From: Brachionus manjavacas
Taxonomy: Eukaryota > Rotifera > Eurotatoria > Ploima > Brachionidae
Assembly: GCA_019054805.1 (NCBI GenBank)
Contig: JAHQIY010000019.1
Coordinates: 1,208,001-1,272,000 of the forward strand
Reading direction: 5' to 3'
Length of the DNA stretch: 64,000 nucleotides
Shown here: positions 20,801 through 32,761 of the stretch, piece after piece
Numbering within the stretch: the first letter of the stretch is position 1
Layout: every line of letters starts with the position of its first letter
Translations under genes and position numbers: made by a program
The notes under the pieces: generated by a model
What the model was told of the DNA's origin: nothing
The model's database searches: none
The model's input: the letters and a program-made list of their open reading frames with translations, nothing else

Positions 20801-23072
20801 ATGTTTTTCTAAAAATAAGAATTGCATTTTTCTGTTATAATTAAAATTTACTTTTAGAAAAATAATTACAAATTTTAGATGACAAATTTTAACCAGTATT
20901 AAAATTAAATTTAAAAATATTTGCAAATTTAAATAAATAAATTTTTACAACTGTTAATGTTTTCTACTTTTTAATTTTCAATAAATAACATAGGTAAGAG
21001 ATTTAGGCCAAATGACATTTTAAAATTATAATAATAAAAATATTAATAAATAATTGTCATTTGGATTAATAAATAATAAAAAAATTCTTAATGTCTTTAT
21101 TTATAATTATGTGGTCAAAAAGTATATAGTCAAAAAATTTTAATTAAAAACATTAAATTAAAAAAAAAATTTAAAATGTGTACTGTTCGCTGATTGCTCT
21201 TATTGGAATTGCTATTGTTATTGTATCCAAATTTATATATATTATATATTAATTATATATATATATCCAAATTTTTTATTTTTATTTTTTTTTGAATTTT
21301 TTAAATGGTGACATAAATCTATTTTTTAATGATATTTAATTTAAGTATGAAAATAACCCGGAAATAACAAACTATATTAAAAATCGTATTAAAACAACGA
21401 AAGGAATTTCAACCGATCTTTCAGCTATTGCCATAAAACCAGTTCAGCGAGTTTTTAAATACCCACTTTTTATCAACAGGATAATAGAAGTAGAATTTTT
21501 TTTGTTTTTATTTTTGATTAAAAGTCTGATTTAAAAGAATATGGAAAAATCAGATGAAGAGTATTTAAGCTACTTGGAACTACGGGACAAAATGCTTAAA
21601 GCTCTGGATTACATAAATGAGTACAAGCGTGCCCAAGACTTGGTTGCAAAATATTTGAACAAACCAAGTGTCAGCAACGATTCAGGCTCTTATTCCTTTT
21701 CGAAAAAGGTACAAACTTTAAAAAAGCTTAAAGACAGATTATCACTCCAGATTTACAATTCTTTCGGATGGACTAACTTACATATCAATGATGAAGAATT
21801 CGACAAAGTCGAGTCAAACTACCGCCACTTGGAAAATATGCTCAGAAATTATTTCAATGATTTAAACTCTTTTTCAGTCAACTTAAAAGTAATAGTGAAC
21901 ATTTAAAAAAAAAAAATTAAATGTTTTTGTTTTGTTTTTAAGTCAACTTTAGATTATGAAAAAGATATATTTAATAAACTATTGTTTATTTTTGATGATG
22001 AATTTGAAAAATTCTACCATTTCGACACATCTGCGAACAAGCATCGAAACAAATTTTCCAAAGAATATACTGATTTGCTTATGGTTCAAGTGATTAAGCC
22101 GGTCAAGCGCCTGCTCAATGCCTTGAACGGACCGGATAAATTAATTAAGAAAAGATATGACAAACAACTTGATTACCAGAATGCTTTATTTGAGAGCGAA
22201 AATAAAAATTTGAATGAAAAAGAAGTATTTTTTTTTATTTTTTGGTTTGAATAAATTTATTTTTTCATTAGATGGAAAATAAATTAAATCGGACAAAAAA
22301 AGATTATCAGGCCTTAAACAAACAGTTGATTGACGAATTGCCAATTTTGTCCCGGTCAATTGCCCAAGTTCTGTTAAAATCTTTCAAAATATTTACTTTT
22401 CACACTCATAAACTCATTGATGAAATTCACAAGACTCTAAAAAATGACATTTCTTCAAGTCGGATTGATTTATCTCATGATTTCAACTTATGTCGTAATT
22501 CAATGGCTTCAAATTTTAACCGATTGCTGACATCGTTTACTTGTATGTATCAGACAGATAACTGGTTACCAAGTGAGCAAAAATTTTTCATTCAGACTCA
22601 AACAGAGGAAGAAAGAAATAAAGTTTTGAGATCTTATGCGATTGATAATATTTATATAGTAACACAAAGGTATATAGCTAATGAAAATTTGTGCCAGCTA
22701 AATCAAAATGTAAATGATATAGTTGGATTGAAGAAGGCCAAAAGTCCTTCAGGTGATTCAAATACATGGTTTGTGTATAATGGAAAAAATGAAGGATTTA
22801 TGCCGGCTATTGTTTTGGAACCGTACAAAAAATATTATAAACAAAACAATTTGATTTGTTTTGATGATGTTAATAGTAGTGGTCAAATGAATTATATTGC
22901 TAAGTTTTCTCTACAAGGCAAGACATCTAACATGATCAATTTGATTCAGGGTGAGTGTTACAAATTAATAGACAATAAAGATTTAAGTGGAAACTGTGAA
23001 TGGTGGCTAGTCGAAGACAAAAATGGAAATATTGGATACGCGCCATGCAATTTTTTACAAATTTTTAATTAA
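14818..23072 (+). CDS. DNMBP: DNMBP/Tuba-like scaffold: SH3 domains, RhoGEF (DH), BAR, two SH3
   Basis: Eight exons by GT/AG ends and frame: 14818-14904, 14959-15160, 15877-16605, 16663-17102, 21346-21489, 21538-21888, 21943-22224, 22272-23072, giving about 1011 aa. Tuba links dynamin and actin regulators and activates Cdc42. N-terminal SH3-like segments include CLYVASSDFTECEPGDLRF...GIFPITHV and VVKYNFKAEMVTELDC...FGLVPKNFV; two weaker ones lie before and between them, matching the four of human DNMBP. PPPRPPKPS follows. The DH domain starts FNVLQELVETERNFLYEL and resumes after the large intron with IKPVQRVFKYPLFI. The BAR region has VIKPVKRLL...LIKKRYDKQLDY and DYQALNKQLIDELP. Two SH3 domains close the protein (EWWLVEDKNGNIGYAPCNFL). 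Exon 4/5 lie 4.2 kb apart around antisense transposon remnants. A nearer AG at 16640 would put a stop in frame, so I used the AG at 16662. Confidence 0.92.
17400..17880 (-). pseudogene. MULE-like transposase remnant (SWIM zinc-finger region)
   Basis: On the minus strand, spread over two frames, are WDLSTCSRGFWQK and FFCKHVIGVGIICFQ. This matches the C-x-C...CKH pattern of the SWIM zinc finger at the C-terminus of Mutator-like transposases. Downstream an open stretch reads about FHNQPPHQQFNETLYPNQ to a stop near 17430. Frame changes show it is dead. A host SWIM-domain gene fragment is an alternative. Confidence 0.5.
18042..18098 (-). other. Two-part stem-loop near the 3' end of the RT/RNase H element
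   Basis: CACAGTG at 18042-18048 pairs with CACTGTG at 18092-18098, and inside it AATACTA pairs with TAGTATT. A second small hairpin (TGTAGTT / AACTACTACA) lies at about 18133-18160. Both sit 220-335 nt downstream of the RNase H stop in the sense of the element. Confidence 0.6.
18378..20236 (-). pseudogene. RT and RNase H frame of the intronic retroelement
   Basis: Three frame blocks in order: 20236-19454 (Pro-rich linker, then IPRYCGTFFLVRRPGSKVRP, RT motif 1), 19490-19065 (WYSKIDFKQAFFNI, MPFGLSIAP and the catalytic HLDDLI), and 18968-18378 (RNase H: YTDASEYALGVF with the first acidic residue, a Glu block, YIDNQAVIGLW, and VSYVPSADNPADAPSRR). Frame changes fall near 19490 and 19060-18970. 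The asparate pair of the RT site is intact but the preceding aromatic is replaced by His. After RNase H the frame stops within three residues. Confidence 0.75.
20148..20519 (-). pseudogene. Gag-like frame of the intronic retroelement
   Basis: ATG at 20519 opens MAEELN, then an in-frame TAG, then IIKSRDCKNFKQRDYHELD continuing to FEAINYLPDQTQEKVKKRL and a basic tail (RTRSKSRVRFQ) at 20148. It resembles the helical C-terminal capsid part plus basic region of retrotransposon Gag proteins. No CCHC knuckle is seen. It overlaps the pol-like frame by about 90 nt in another frame. Confidence 0.5.
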
Positions 23073-23143
23073 TTTATTTAAATGTAAAATTATATTTTTT
23101 AATAAAATTATTTTAAATAAATCGTTTTTTCTATCTAACGAAA

Positions 23144-23323
23144 CTATAATTTAAATTTCTCTTTTAAATTTTCGAATATATATGTATATCGTTTTTTAGT
23201 TGAAGAGACACATTTTGGAGATACACCTAACATGTTGGCTATCTCATTTTGCTTTTTATCTCCTCTTTTTAGCAGACCCGCGATCTGCCATTTTAGTGGG
23301 CTAGAGACGTTTTTTTTACCCAT
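23144..23323 (-). pseudogene. Tc1/mariner-type transposase HTH fragment
   Basis: Minus-strand ATG at 23323 opens MGKKNVSSPLKWQIAGLL, then EIANMLGVSPKCVS, a helix-turn-helix of the Tc1 N-terminal type, and stops at 23144. It is about 60 aa; a full transposase would be about 340. It lies 72 nt after the DNMBP stop codon in convergent orientation and next to a LINE-A fragment. Confidence 0.5.
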
Positions 23324-23384
23324 TTTTTGGTATTTTTTTGGCAAAATTAAGATTTTTTGGTTAAGTAATTTTGAAAGGGCCTAT

Positions 23385-23757
23385 TTATTTTTTTATTTAT
23401 TTATTTGTTTTCTGTACCGAGCTAAAGCTCCTTCAGAATAAGTTAAAAATAAAATAAAAATAAAATTAAAGTTAATAAAATGAAAAAAAAAAGAATCAAA
23501 AAAGAGTAAATAAGCTAAAAAAATGAAAGTTGAAAAGACATAAATTGGAAAAGATTGTTTCATGTGGTATATGCTTAAATAGTTCAAGTTAAAAGGAAAA
23601 AAAGAAGAAATAGTAAGGTAGCAATTAAACAATGGAGTTGGGTATTCAATATATCTTGATTCGAAACCTTCTTTGTATTCTTTCACCAGTCTTTCAACCA
23701 ATGGAATAGAATGACTCAGTCCTGTCCCAACATATTTCTCACTCCAATTCAAGCAGT
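23385..23757 (-). mobile_element. LINE-A 3' fragment
   Basis: Minus strand. SEKYVGTGLSHSIPLVERLV and the following block are the same as in the near full-length LINE-A copy that begins 300 bp away. The 3' UTR with the GAGCTTTAGCTC hairpin and an AAATA-type tail lies at 23390-23445. It is a 5'-truncated insertion of about 370 bp, inverted relative to the long copy. Confidence 0.85.
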
Positions 23758-24089
23758 TGGAGAGTATTTATATTAAGCAGTTTAAGAGCACAATTTAATC
23801 AAAATTAGAAGCTATTTAAGAATTGATCATAAAGGTGTGAAAAAAGGTAGCAATGGTTGCTAAAACTTTAGGATAACCCGAATTTCTAAACTTTGGCACC
23901 GACTTTTATTTTTTATTTTTTAGAGGAAGTTTTTTCATTATAAATATATAAAAGTTAATTATATCTAATATCTAAAAGTAAATTTGATATTTGAAAATTT
24001 GTCGTTTGGCTTAGCAAATTTGAAAAACCAAAATTTAATTAATAGCGTTATCACGTGATTTAAAAACCGTTGAAAGTTGTGTGTTGGCA

Positions 24090-25289
24090 ATGTCGCTCAA
24101 CAAAACAAACCAAAACCGACGGTGGATATTTAAAAATTCGGTCAAGCTAAACTTGAAGAGTTTAGACAAACCGATTAGCCATAAAGTCTTATTTATTGCA
24201 CTTGATGTCGTCCTGAACCAAGTGGAAAATGATGTGATCACAAGTATCTACAATTTCTCTTCAAACAAAGTTTGGATAATAGAGTTTAATGCTGCTTTTA
24301 ATGTTGCCAAAGTTTTCGATCGTGACATCAATATCAATGGAACCATTTTCAGACTTGAAGATGCAAATAAAGTCCCGGATCTCAGAAGGTATTGTACTTA
24401 TCGATTTCACTTCTTGCCCTCTGATTTCGAGAATCATAGACTTGAAACCTTCTTTAATGCTGTTCGAATTGATGGACTCAATATTGAACACATTACCGAA
24501 GAAAAATATAAAGATAGACCCGAGAGGAAAAATGGTGTCAGAAGGGTGAGAATATCATTTCCAAATGAAGCTGAGAATATTATTGGAAGCTTGTCAGGCC
24601 CCACAATAATGTAAGTGTCTTGTGTCAATTGTTGGACAAAAGCAGAAATGCTATTTTTGTGATGATGAAGGACACAACATTGCTAAATGCCCTGTCAAAG
24701 AAACACTATGCGAAAATTGTCATCAGAAAGGACATTTGACAAAAAAATGCTCCATTGCCGAAAAGCTTAAGTCGCTTGAAAGGAAAAAGATTGACTACAA
24801 TGATCTTTACATTGACCAAGAAGAAACGCAATCATTATTTGAAGCTGACCAAAAGATAATGATGAAAATGTGATGCCAAAAACACCTGGATATCAGCCAA
24901 CAAATTTCAATGACGAAATATCCCAAATTAGCCCAAAAGACCTTAAAACTCCAGTTTTAGAAGAAGCTTTGGTAAGTCGTTTAAACGATTTTCTACCAAT
25001 ATGCCAGTCATCTGTCAATGTACGTTCAATTGATCAGAAAGAGACTGAGAATTTTTTCCAAACCAGAAAACAAACCAAGAGATTTCCCGAATCTGATCCA
25101 AATGAAAAAGAGCTCACCGAAAATGAATCAAAGAAACCATTAGTTGTATTAGAAAATCAAAACGACAGTACCTTCGAGTCTGAAACAAACAGTTCAACAA
25201 CTGAATGTTCAATTCAAGCAGATCAATCATCTAACGAAATTGGTCAGCAAACTGCCAGTCAAAACAGCAGTGAAGAAAATTTAGAATGA
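24090..25289 (+). pseudogene. LINE-A ORF1 (RRM-like plus two CCHC knuckles), frameshifted
   Basis: ATG at 24090. The first block (to 24614) is RRM-like with RRVRISFPNEAEN near its end. The second frame has knuckles CYFCDDEGHNIAKC and CENCHQKGHLTKKC (both C-x2-C-x4-H-x4-C). The third frame (24870-25289) is a Ser/Glu/Asn-rich tail. Frame changes lie near 24607-24614 and 24870. Such ORF1 proteins bind the element RNA. Its stop overlaps the ORF2 start as ATGA at 25286-25289. Confidence 0.75.
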
Positions 25290-28098
25290 ACAAGAAGCTA
25301 AATAAATCAACTTTAAGAACAAAACCTCTTAATAAAACAAGGTTAGTAATTACACACTGGAATTGTCTTCATTTACCTAGTAGCCAATTTTTTCGCTCAA
25401 AAATGTCCCGACATTGTTTTGCTCAATGAACTAAAGATAGATCTAAGTGAGGCAAATATTTATCTTGATTTTCAAAATTATCAATTCATGACAAAACCAC
25501 GCAACAAGTATGGAGGAGGAGTAGCAATTTTAATTAAAGAAGGAATTGAATTTAAACAGGATTTCTCTTATGAGGAATTCAAATCCGAACTCCTTTGTAT
25601 AAAAATGAACTTAGGAAAGAATAATGAACTGTTTATATTCAGTCTTTATAATCCACCCAATATGCTTCTGAACTTTAAGTTTTTTAAAACTGTTAATAAA
25701 AAATGTAGAATCTACATTTTAAGTGGTGATCTTAACGCCAGAACAAAGCAAATAGGCTGCGTAGGGGAAAATGAAAACGACATAATGTTGGAAAGAATAA
25801 TCAATGAGTTAGACTTCTCAGTAATCAATTATAAGCGTCCTACTTTCAATATTTTTAATAGGAATTACTTTGAAATTCTTGATCTTTTCTTAGTTTCATC
25901 TTCATTAATTGACAAAATTACCGACTTTTGTGTCCTAAATAGTCAAGACATGACTAGTGACCATTTCCCAATCGAAGCATCGATTTCTATGGGCTATCAA
26001 TTAGAAAATAAATCAGCAGCTAAAAAGTTTAACTATAAGAAAGCAAACTGGCAATTATTCAGCGAGATTTTAAATTCTCAAATAATGAATATCACTGAAA
26101 GTTCCCTCACAAAAGATCAACTAAATGATAAAATTACAGAAAAAATTATTTCTACTTCACATAAAAGCATTCCTTATCATTCGCAGAAAATCAACAAAAC
26201 CAGTCTCCCCCCGAACATTATTATTCTGATAAAAGAACGCAGGAAAATAAGAAGAAACTTTCAAAAAACTCGCTGTCAAAATCTCAAGAAAAAATTTAAT
26301 CAACTTACATTCGAGTTAAAGGCCTCTTTAAAAAAATTTTGGAATCAAAATTGGTTTGATTTTATTGAGAAAATGGTAAAAAACCCACTGACAAGTAGAC
26401 CATTCTGGAAAAAAATAAATAAATTTAGATCAAAAAAAGGATCAAATTTAATCCCAAATTTGTTTTTAAATGACAAGAAATTCAAAACTAATGAAGAAAA
26501 GGGAAAATGCTTTGGAGAACTCCTATCTTCAATATTTTGTCCTAATTCTGATTTAATCGATCGTGATAAAGATTTCGAAATACTTAATTCTAACTCTGAA
26601 TTCTTTAGAAATTATGAACAGTCTAATTTTAATGATCCAATTTGCTTAAATGAATTAATTATGGCTCTTAAAAGATTGAAAAATGAAGCGGCATCAGGAC
26701 CTGACCAAATTCATAATCTAATGTTAAAAAACTTTCCTAGAAATTCATTAATAGAAATTATAGAACTTTTTAATTTATCTCTTCGAGAAGGTAGAGTCCC
26801 TAAAGCATGGAAAACATCGAACATTACTATGATTAAAAAAAAAAAGCCTCTTCTTTACAAGATCCTTTAAATTATAGACCAATTAGAATAACGAGTTGCT
26901 AAGGAAAGCTCCTGGAACGCATAGTATTTTCAAGATTATACAATTATTTGCAACAAAATTCACTCCTTATCCAGGAGCAATCTGGATTTAGGAAACACCG
27001 GCGAACATCAGATAATCTTTTCTTTTTAATTCAAAAAATAGTGGAATCATTTAATAGAAAAAAAAGAGTTTGTGGCCTTTTTTTGATATTTCTAAAGCCT
27101 ATGATAGGGTTTGGCATGAAGGTCTACTTTTTAAATTGATTAAAATGAATCCACCTCATTACTTGACTTACTGGATTAGATCCTTTATAGATAGTAGGAC
27201 ATTTAAGGTAAATGTGAATGATCATCTGAGCGAAGAATATAAAATAACTGCAGGTGTTCCTCAAGGCTCAGTAATTAGTCCTCTTTTATTTAGTATATAT
27301 ATTAATGACATCCCCAAAAGAAACAAAACAAATAATGAATACTCTCTGCTTTTCGCAGATGATCTAGTTACATTCTTCATTTATAACAAGAAAGGGAACC
27401 TAGAAAATAAGATTAATAAATACACCAACGAACTAGAACAATGGCTTATTAAATGGAAAATGAAGATATCAGTTGAAAAGTCATGTTCAGTAGTCTTTTC
27501 TAGGTACAAAGAAGAGGGTGATAATCTAAACTAAAAAATCTATGGAAACAGAATAGTGAGCCAAAAAGAAATCAAGTTTCTTGGTATTAAATTTGATTCT
27601 AAGTTAAACTTTAATACACTAGTAGACGAAATTAAAGAACGCTGCAACAAAAGGCTAAATATTATTAAGATATTGTCAAACAAAAAATGGGTTCTCAATC
27701 AAAACACACTAGGAAATTTATATAAATCTTTAGTCGGATCGATTTTAGACTATTCTTTTCCTTGCTTGAATTCATTTTCAGAAAATAATATCAAAAAACT
27801 ACAAGCAATTCAGAATACAGCAGTAAGATCTATCCTTAATTTAAAATATGATACTCCCTCCAACATCGTGCATCATGAAGCTTTTAATAAACTTAAATTA
27901 CTAATAGTCTCGAATCGTCTTTTTGAGTTGAGTGAGAAATATGTTGGGACAGGACTGAGTCATTCTATTCCATTGGTTGAAAGACTGGTGAAAGAATACA
28001 AAGAAGGTTTCGAATCAAGATATATTGAATACCCAACTCCATTGTGTAATTGCTACCTTACTATTTCCTCCTTTTTTCCTGAAACCAGAACTATGTAA
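25286..28098 (+). pseudogene. LINE-A ORF2 (endonuclease and reverse transcriptase), frameshifted
   Basis: ATG at 25286. Endonuclease motifs: THWNC at the start, ELKID, GGGVAILI, LSGDLNAR, TSDHFPIE. RT motifs: AASGPDQIHN, NYRPIRI, QSGFRKHR, FFDISKAYDRVWHE, AGVPQGSVISPLLF, and LFADDL with the catalytic pair. The C-terminus is the conserved SEKYVGTGLSH...ISSFF block. Frame changes occur near 25400, 26850 and 27070, and a stop lies near 27532. The APE-type domain nicks the target and RT copies RNA at the nick. Confidence 0.85.
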
Positions 28099-28310
28099 AC
28101 ATGTGCCACATGAAACAATCTTTTCCAATTTATGTCTTTTCAACTTTAATTTTTTTTAGCTTATTTACTCTATTTTGATTCTTTTTTTTTTTCATTTTAT
28201 TAACTTTAATTTTATTTTTATTTATTTTTTTTATTTTATTTTTAATTTATTCTGAAGGAGCTTTAGCTCGGTACAGAAAAAAAATAAATAAAAAATAAAT
28301 AATATATTTT

Positions 28311-29760
28311 TATTCCGATTGTCACATATCAAATTGTAGAGAAAAAAAAAATCTAAAAATTAGGGCTTTTATTTTTTTTCTTTTGCACTCAATTTTTCGT
28401 AAAAAACAACAAATAAACAATTTAAGATAAATAAAATTACCAATTTCTAAACTTTTGCAACATACTGTATATATGGATATTTTAGAGGAATCAATTATAA
28501 ATAAAAATTATCTTTTTAAACTGCGACTCGAAACAAGACGTGTTAAGCTATAAGCGTGTGGCAGTTCTTTGCAATCATACCAATTTCTAAGCTATAGACA
28601 ATTTCAAGAGCGTGTTTTTATAGCTAATTATTCTTTTGTATCCTTTTGTGTTAGAAGAATATTCTGTCCTTTTGTGTACTTTAGTTAATAAAGAAAAAAT
28701 ATCCAACTATTCAATTAATTACATTTCTTAAATTTTTTTAATTATTATTATTTTTTTTTTTTTTTTATTATTATTAAGTCTAATCATAAGGCTAGTGCCC
28801 ATCATCAACACTATTAGGTAGCTAATAATGATGACCTGATCAAACTTTTCTTTTTTTCAAATAAATTTAATAATTACAAATTAAAATAAAAATAAATGTA
28901 AAAAAAAGTTAAAATTTCAAAATATAATGTTTTCAATTTTAAATCAAATTTTGAAAAAAAACTAAGTGTTTTTGCATAAATTAAATTAATATTATTAAAA
29001 ATTGACAATTTAAAGTGGTTGAAGCTTAAGTCCTTTTTAAAAATTACAAATTTGTCCTTTTGTTAATAAAGAATAAATATCCAACTATTCAATTAATTAC
29101 ATTTCTTAAATTTTTTTAATTATTATTATATTTAAATTTGAAATTCTCAATACAGTTTTTAAACAAAGCAAAAAAATTAATTAAAATTTTTAAAATTTAC
29201 CGTAAATACTTTTAAATTTAAAAAAAATTCTAAAATTTTCTCAATAATTATGCATAGCCGGATCCCTAAATCAGGGCTACGCCCCGGACCCCTTTTACTT
29301 ATCTCAGATTTTAAAAATACTTTTTTGTCCAAAAATTATAAAGTAAAATTAAAATGTTTTTTATTTAGATACTCTTTAATCAAGAATAAATTAAAAAAAA
29401 AAAAAAAAAATTAAAAAAAATTTAAAGGACAAAAAAGGACAAAATATTATGAACACATAGTAAAGGACACTAAAGGATACTTAAGGTCACTATAGGACAC
29501 TAAAGGACAATATTTAATTCTTTATAAGTAAAGGATTAAATATACAAAAGGTCATAAAAGAATTTTTAGAATAAAATCCAAGCTCATTGTCTATCCATGC
29601 AATTTCTGTACCAACAGAAAGTTGAATTTAAAGTATAAATTATTTTTATTAAATTATCAATTATGAATGCATGAATTTTTTTTCATTTTATTTTTCTTAA
29701 AGTTTCTTATTTTCAACTAATCTTACAAAAACACTCTAACTATTAATTACATTAACGAAT
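28311..29760. other. AT-rich intergenic with short repeats
   Basis: A 65-68-bp segment containing ATATCCAACTATTCAATTAA occurs at 28683-28750 and again at 29061-29128 in direct orientation. Around them and at 29424-29530 are scattered TCCTTTTGTGT / AAAGGACACT words. No gene seen. Confidence 0.6.
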
Positions 29761-29763
29761 TCT

Positions 29764-30110
29764 TTAACACTAGAAAGTTAGGCGGGTCAAATTGCTCCGA
29801 TTTTAGGTTTATCACTTCATTATAAATTTAACTGGAAAAGATGTAAATTTTTTTTTTCACCTTAAATTCGTTTTTACAAAAAAAATTATTAAATGTGACT
29901 CTATTTTTTTAAATTATCCAAAAAGCTAAAAATATTTTATACTTTAAAGCCCGGCAGGTCAATTTGACCCGACTGATTAGTCAATTTAAAAAAATTCGTA
30001 GTTATTTATTGTCTGGCCACTGTGGCCATTAAAACTCTCAGAGAGATTTAAACTTTTTTTTTTAATTAATAAATAAATATTAATGTTAAATAAAAATTAA
30101 GATAATTGTA
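29764..30110. repeat. Diverged element with GGTCAATTTGACCCGACT motif (copy 1)
   Basis: TTAA at 29764-29767 is followed by CACTAGAAAG and a GGGTCAAATTG motif. A second motif AGGTCAATTTGACCCGACT lies at 29951-29969. The same motif and similar flanking words recur at 39460-39855. TTAA followed by C-x-CTAGAAAG is reminiscent of piggyBac-type ends; no transposase is seen, so the assignment is tentative. Confidence 0.45.
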
Positions 30111-30219
30111 CATTTTTTTATCAAATTGAAAAGAAATCTTGAAATTATTTTTTCATTTTTTAGATCTAAAAATTTGGCTTAAAAATTAAAAAAAAAAATT
30201 TATTCCATTCGACTTTTTT

Positions 30220-30880
30220 TAAATTTAATAATTTTATCATTATTTATTGATTTTATTAAAGCATTCGATTTAATTGATTCAAATTATCTACTTTTAAAGT
30301 TATTTCATCATTGATTTTGATAATGATTCTTTAGGTCTTCTGTCTAACTTTTTTACTAATATAACACAGATAGCTTGTCTTGGAAATGATAAATCTAAGC
30401 AAAATTTAAGCTCTAAAATTATGAGTACCGCAAGGACCAGTCCTAGGTCCACTTCTTTTTCTTGTTTTTGTAAATGACTTGCCATTTATGTTGAAGATTC
30501 CTAAGATAAAAATAATTGCTGATGACACGACACGACAATCAGATAAGGATCTAAAAGCATTATTTAAAAGTTTTAATAAAAATATTGAAAACCTAATTAA
30601 TTGGTGTATTTATAACAAAACATTTTACTATTATTATCTTTTCTCATTAAAAAAGATCAAAGTCTCGGATAAAGCAAACTTATGTCGAACGAATATACAA
30701 GTTTTTGCTGAAATAGTTCTTTTAGGTTTTAGAATAGATCATGATCAAAATTTTTCAAAACTTGCTTGTAGTACTTCTTTAATTGCTGACAAACAGTTGT
30801 TCAGTTTAAAAAGGACTCGTCTATCTATCCACAAGAGTAAAAACACAGTTTTTAAATACTTTTATTTTGCCTTATTTTGA
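30220..30880 (+). pseudogene. Decayed LINE reverse transcriptase
   Basis: Across frames: FIDFIKAFDLI (30240), PQGPVLGPLLFLVFVNDLP (30435-30485) and IIADDT (30510), the three central RT blocks in the right order. Endonuclease and UTR are missing. Different from LINE-A and the others in sequence. Confidence 0.7.
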
Positions 30881-31019
30881 TTTTTGCTCATCTATTTTGC
30901 GTTTTTTCTCAAAAGATGCAATAATCAAACTGGCAAAAAGCTATTATTTTTCAATATTTAAGCTGTTTGATTTCAATTTTTTTCTTTGGATACCCCTCTC
31001 ATTGATAGTTTTTTTTCCT

Positions 31020-31650
31020 CTTGTCACGGTCAATCAGTGTTAGGAATATTGTCGGAGAGAGAACGCAACCATTCTTGACTCCTGTACACACTTTGAAGCT
31101 CTCAGATTGTCCTTTTTTCAGAATCACACTAAACTCGAATTTTTCATAGAAGAGTTTTATCAAGTAAACTATCTTCTGTAGCAGGCTCTAAGATCTTGAT
31201 AAGACCCACAAGGTTTCTCTGTGTAAGCCATCAAAGCCTTTCTTAAAGTCAATGAAGTTAGGTTCAGGTCGCTATTATATTCTAGACTTTGTTTTATGAT
31301 GTTCTTTTACCTCGTCTAAATCCTACTTGTTCTTCTCTAAGTATAGCATCCAAAGAGTTCCTGATTCTTTCCAGAATTATGCTGCAGAACTCTTTGCTAG
31401 CTATTGGTAGCAGTGTTATTCCTCGCAAATTATAACGTAACCTTTCTTAGTGAGCTTGACTATTTGGCCTTTTAACCAGTCCTCTGGTATGATTTCTTGC
31501 AGAAGAGGTCTTGCAATATCCCTATTGTGTTTCTCCCGTCAGCTTTCAATATTTCTGTCAATAGCCGGGGCTTTTCTGCTCTTCAGCTTTTATCGCTGTT
31601 TCAATTTATTTTTGGATTCTTGCCTCTTTAGAATATGTCTAAAGTGATCA
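31020..31650 (-). pseudogene. RTE-type LINE reverse transcriptase block
   Basis: Minus strand, several frames: EIIPEDWLKGQIVKLTKKG, a block like LREEQVGFRR, FIDFKKGFD, and GVKNGCVLSPTIFL at about 31070-31040. These are RTE-clade RT motifs in order. Frameshifts throughout. The endonuclease block next to it points the other way. Confidence 0.7.
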
Positions 31651-31654
31651 AGGC

Positions 31655-32050
31655 CAAATAAACAAGAGTACATGGACCTTCCTGTATTCTGGATCTGAAA
31701 ACGCAAGACAACACGGCTTAGGAATAATTCTTTCAAAGCAAGCAATTGATTCCATGATGGAATGGCAGACAATAAATGAAAGACTGTTTCTTTAAAGCTG
31801 AATGATAGCTATGGGTTTGAGAACTGCATGGGCACCCACGGTTGCTGAGAAAGAAATAACAATGGTGAAAGACTAGTAGATCTGTGAATGACTTACAACT
31901 TCTGTATTTGTGGACACCAAAACTTTTACAGATGCCGGCATTCAGTGATCACTTTCTGAAAGCAGCGTGTAAAAAGTGTTGCTGAATCCAAATGCAAAGC
32001 AGAATACAACACCAAGTTTAGTAAGAACCTAAAAAAATTGAGCATGGAGA
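31655..32050 (+). pseudogene. RTE-type LINE endonuclease block, inverted relative to its RT
   Basis: Plus strand: FLYSGSENARQHGLGIILS, then MMEWQTINERL, then about 80 nt later ENCMGTHGC and NGERLVDLCNDLQLL. These are typical of the endonuclease of RTE elements. It abuts the minus-strand RT block. Confidence 0.65.
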
Positions 32051-32761
32051 GGAGTCAATATTAAAAAATTCGGGAAGCCTATTACAAAACAGCAGAAGAG
32101 TTTGTCTATGAAGTAGTTTTTTTGTCTAGATTAAAAATTTTTAATCATTTTTTTGTTATTTTGCAATTTTTAGGTTAATAAAGTTGAAAAATTTTAATTT
32201 TTTTTAAGTATTGTTAAAAAGCACGCTAAAAAAAATCATTTTTTTTAACATGGTTAATTGTTTATTTTTTTTGGTGTATTTTTGGTTGTTATTTTTGTTA
32301 TTTTAAAAACGCGGAAACTCAATCAAATTATAAGCAAATAAAAAATTAGCTGCTAAACTAGTTTATTAAGTTTTTTTAACTTTATACTCATTACTTGAAA
32401 AAAGCATCTTTTAAAATTACTTTTTGAGCCAACAGCGGGTCTCGGAGCTCGAAATTTGTAAATTTTTATTAAATTTCTCTCTTTTACAAATAAAAAATTG
32501 CTGTTTTTTTTTAAAAAAAGATTGATGAGCTTACTCTTTTTTTGGGAATATTAATTGGGTTTATTATTCATAAATAAATTAATTTTAAAAATTTAATAAC
32601 TAAAAAAATCCACACGATTCAAAATTTCTTTTTTTAATATCATAAATTTTGCTTTTCTTTCCTAAATAAATTAAAAATTTATAATTTTTATGAATCTAAA
32701 ATAAATTTTGTAAGGTTCACGCGGTGCAAAACTTCCACACTATTTTAATCGAATAAAATAT
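32051..32761. other. AT-rich, nothing recognised
   Basis: No coding region or repeat supported here. Confidence 0.5.

Larger units (their letters stand above)
17103..21345 (+). other. Large DNMBP intron invaded by mobile elements
   Basis: It splits the DH domain between ILKN and YENNP. All other introns of the gene are 36-720 bp. It holds a MULE-like remnant and a Gag/RT/RNase H retroelement, both antisense to the host gene, plus AT-rich sequence (20530-21345) with an AT-dinucleotide run near 21230-21265. Confidence 0.85.
24060..28310 (+). mobile_element. Near full-length LINE-A non-LTR retrotransposon
   Basis: Two-ORF architecture: ORF1 with zinc knuckles, then ORF2 with APE-type endonuclease and RT, a UTR with the GAGCTTTAGCTC hairpin (28258-28269) and an AAATA-rich tail. 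The order is that of the Jockey/I/CR1 group; I cannot place the clade more finely. Frameshifts in both ORFs make this copy inactive. The exact 5' end is uncertain. Confidence 0.85.

Noticed and set aside
23393..23752. 119-codon minus-strand frame considered as a host gene
   Set aside because: It is the LINE-A C-terminus and UTR of a truncated insertion.
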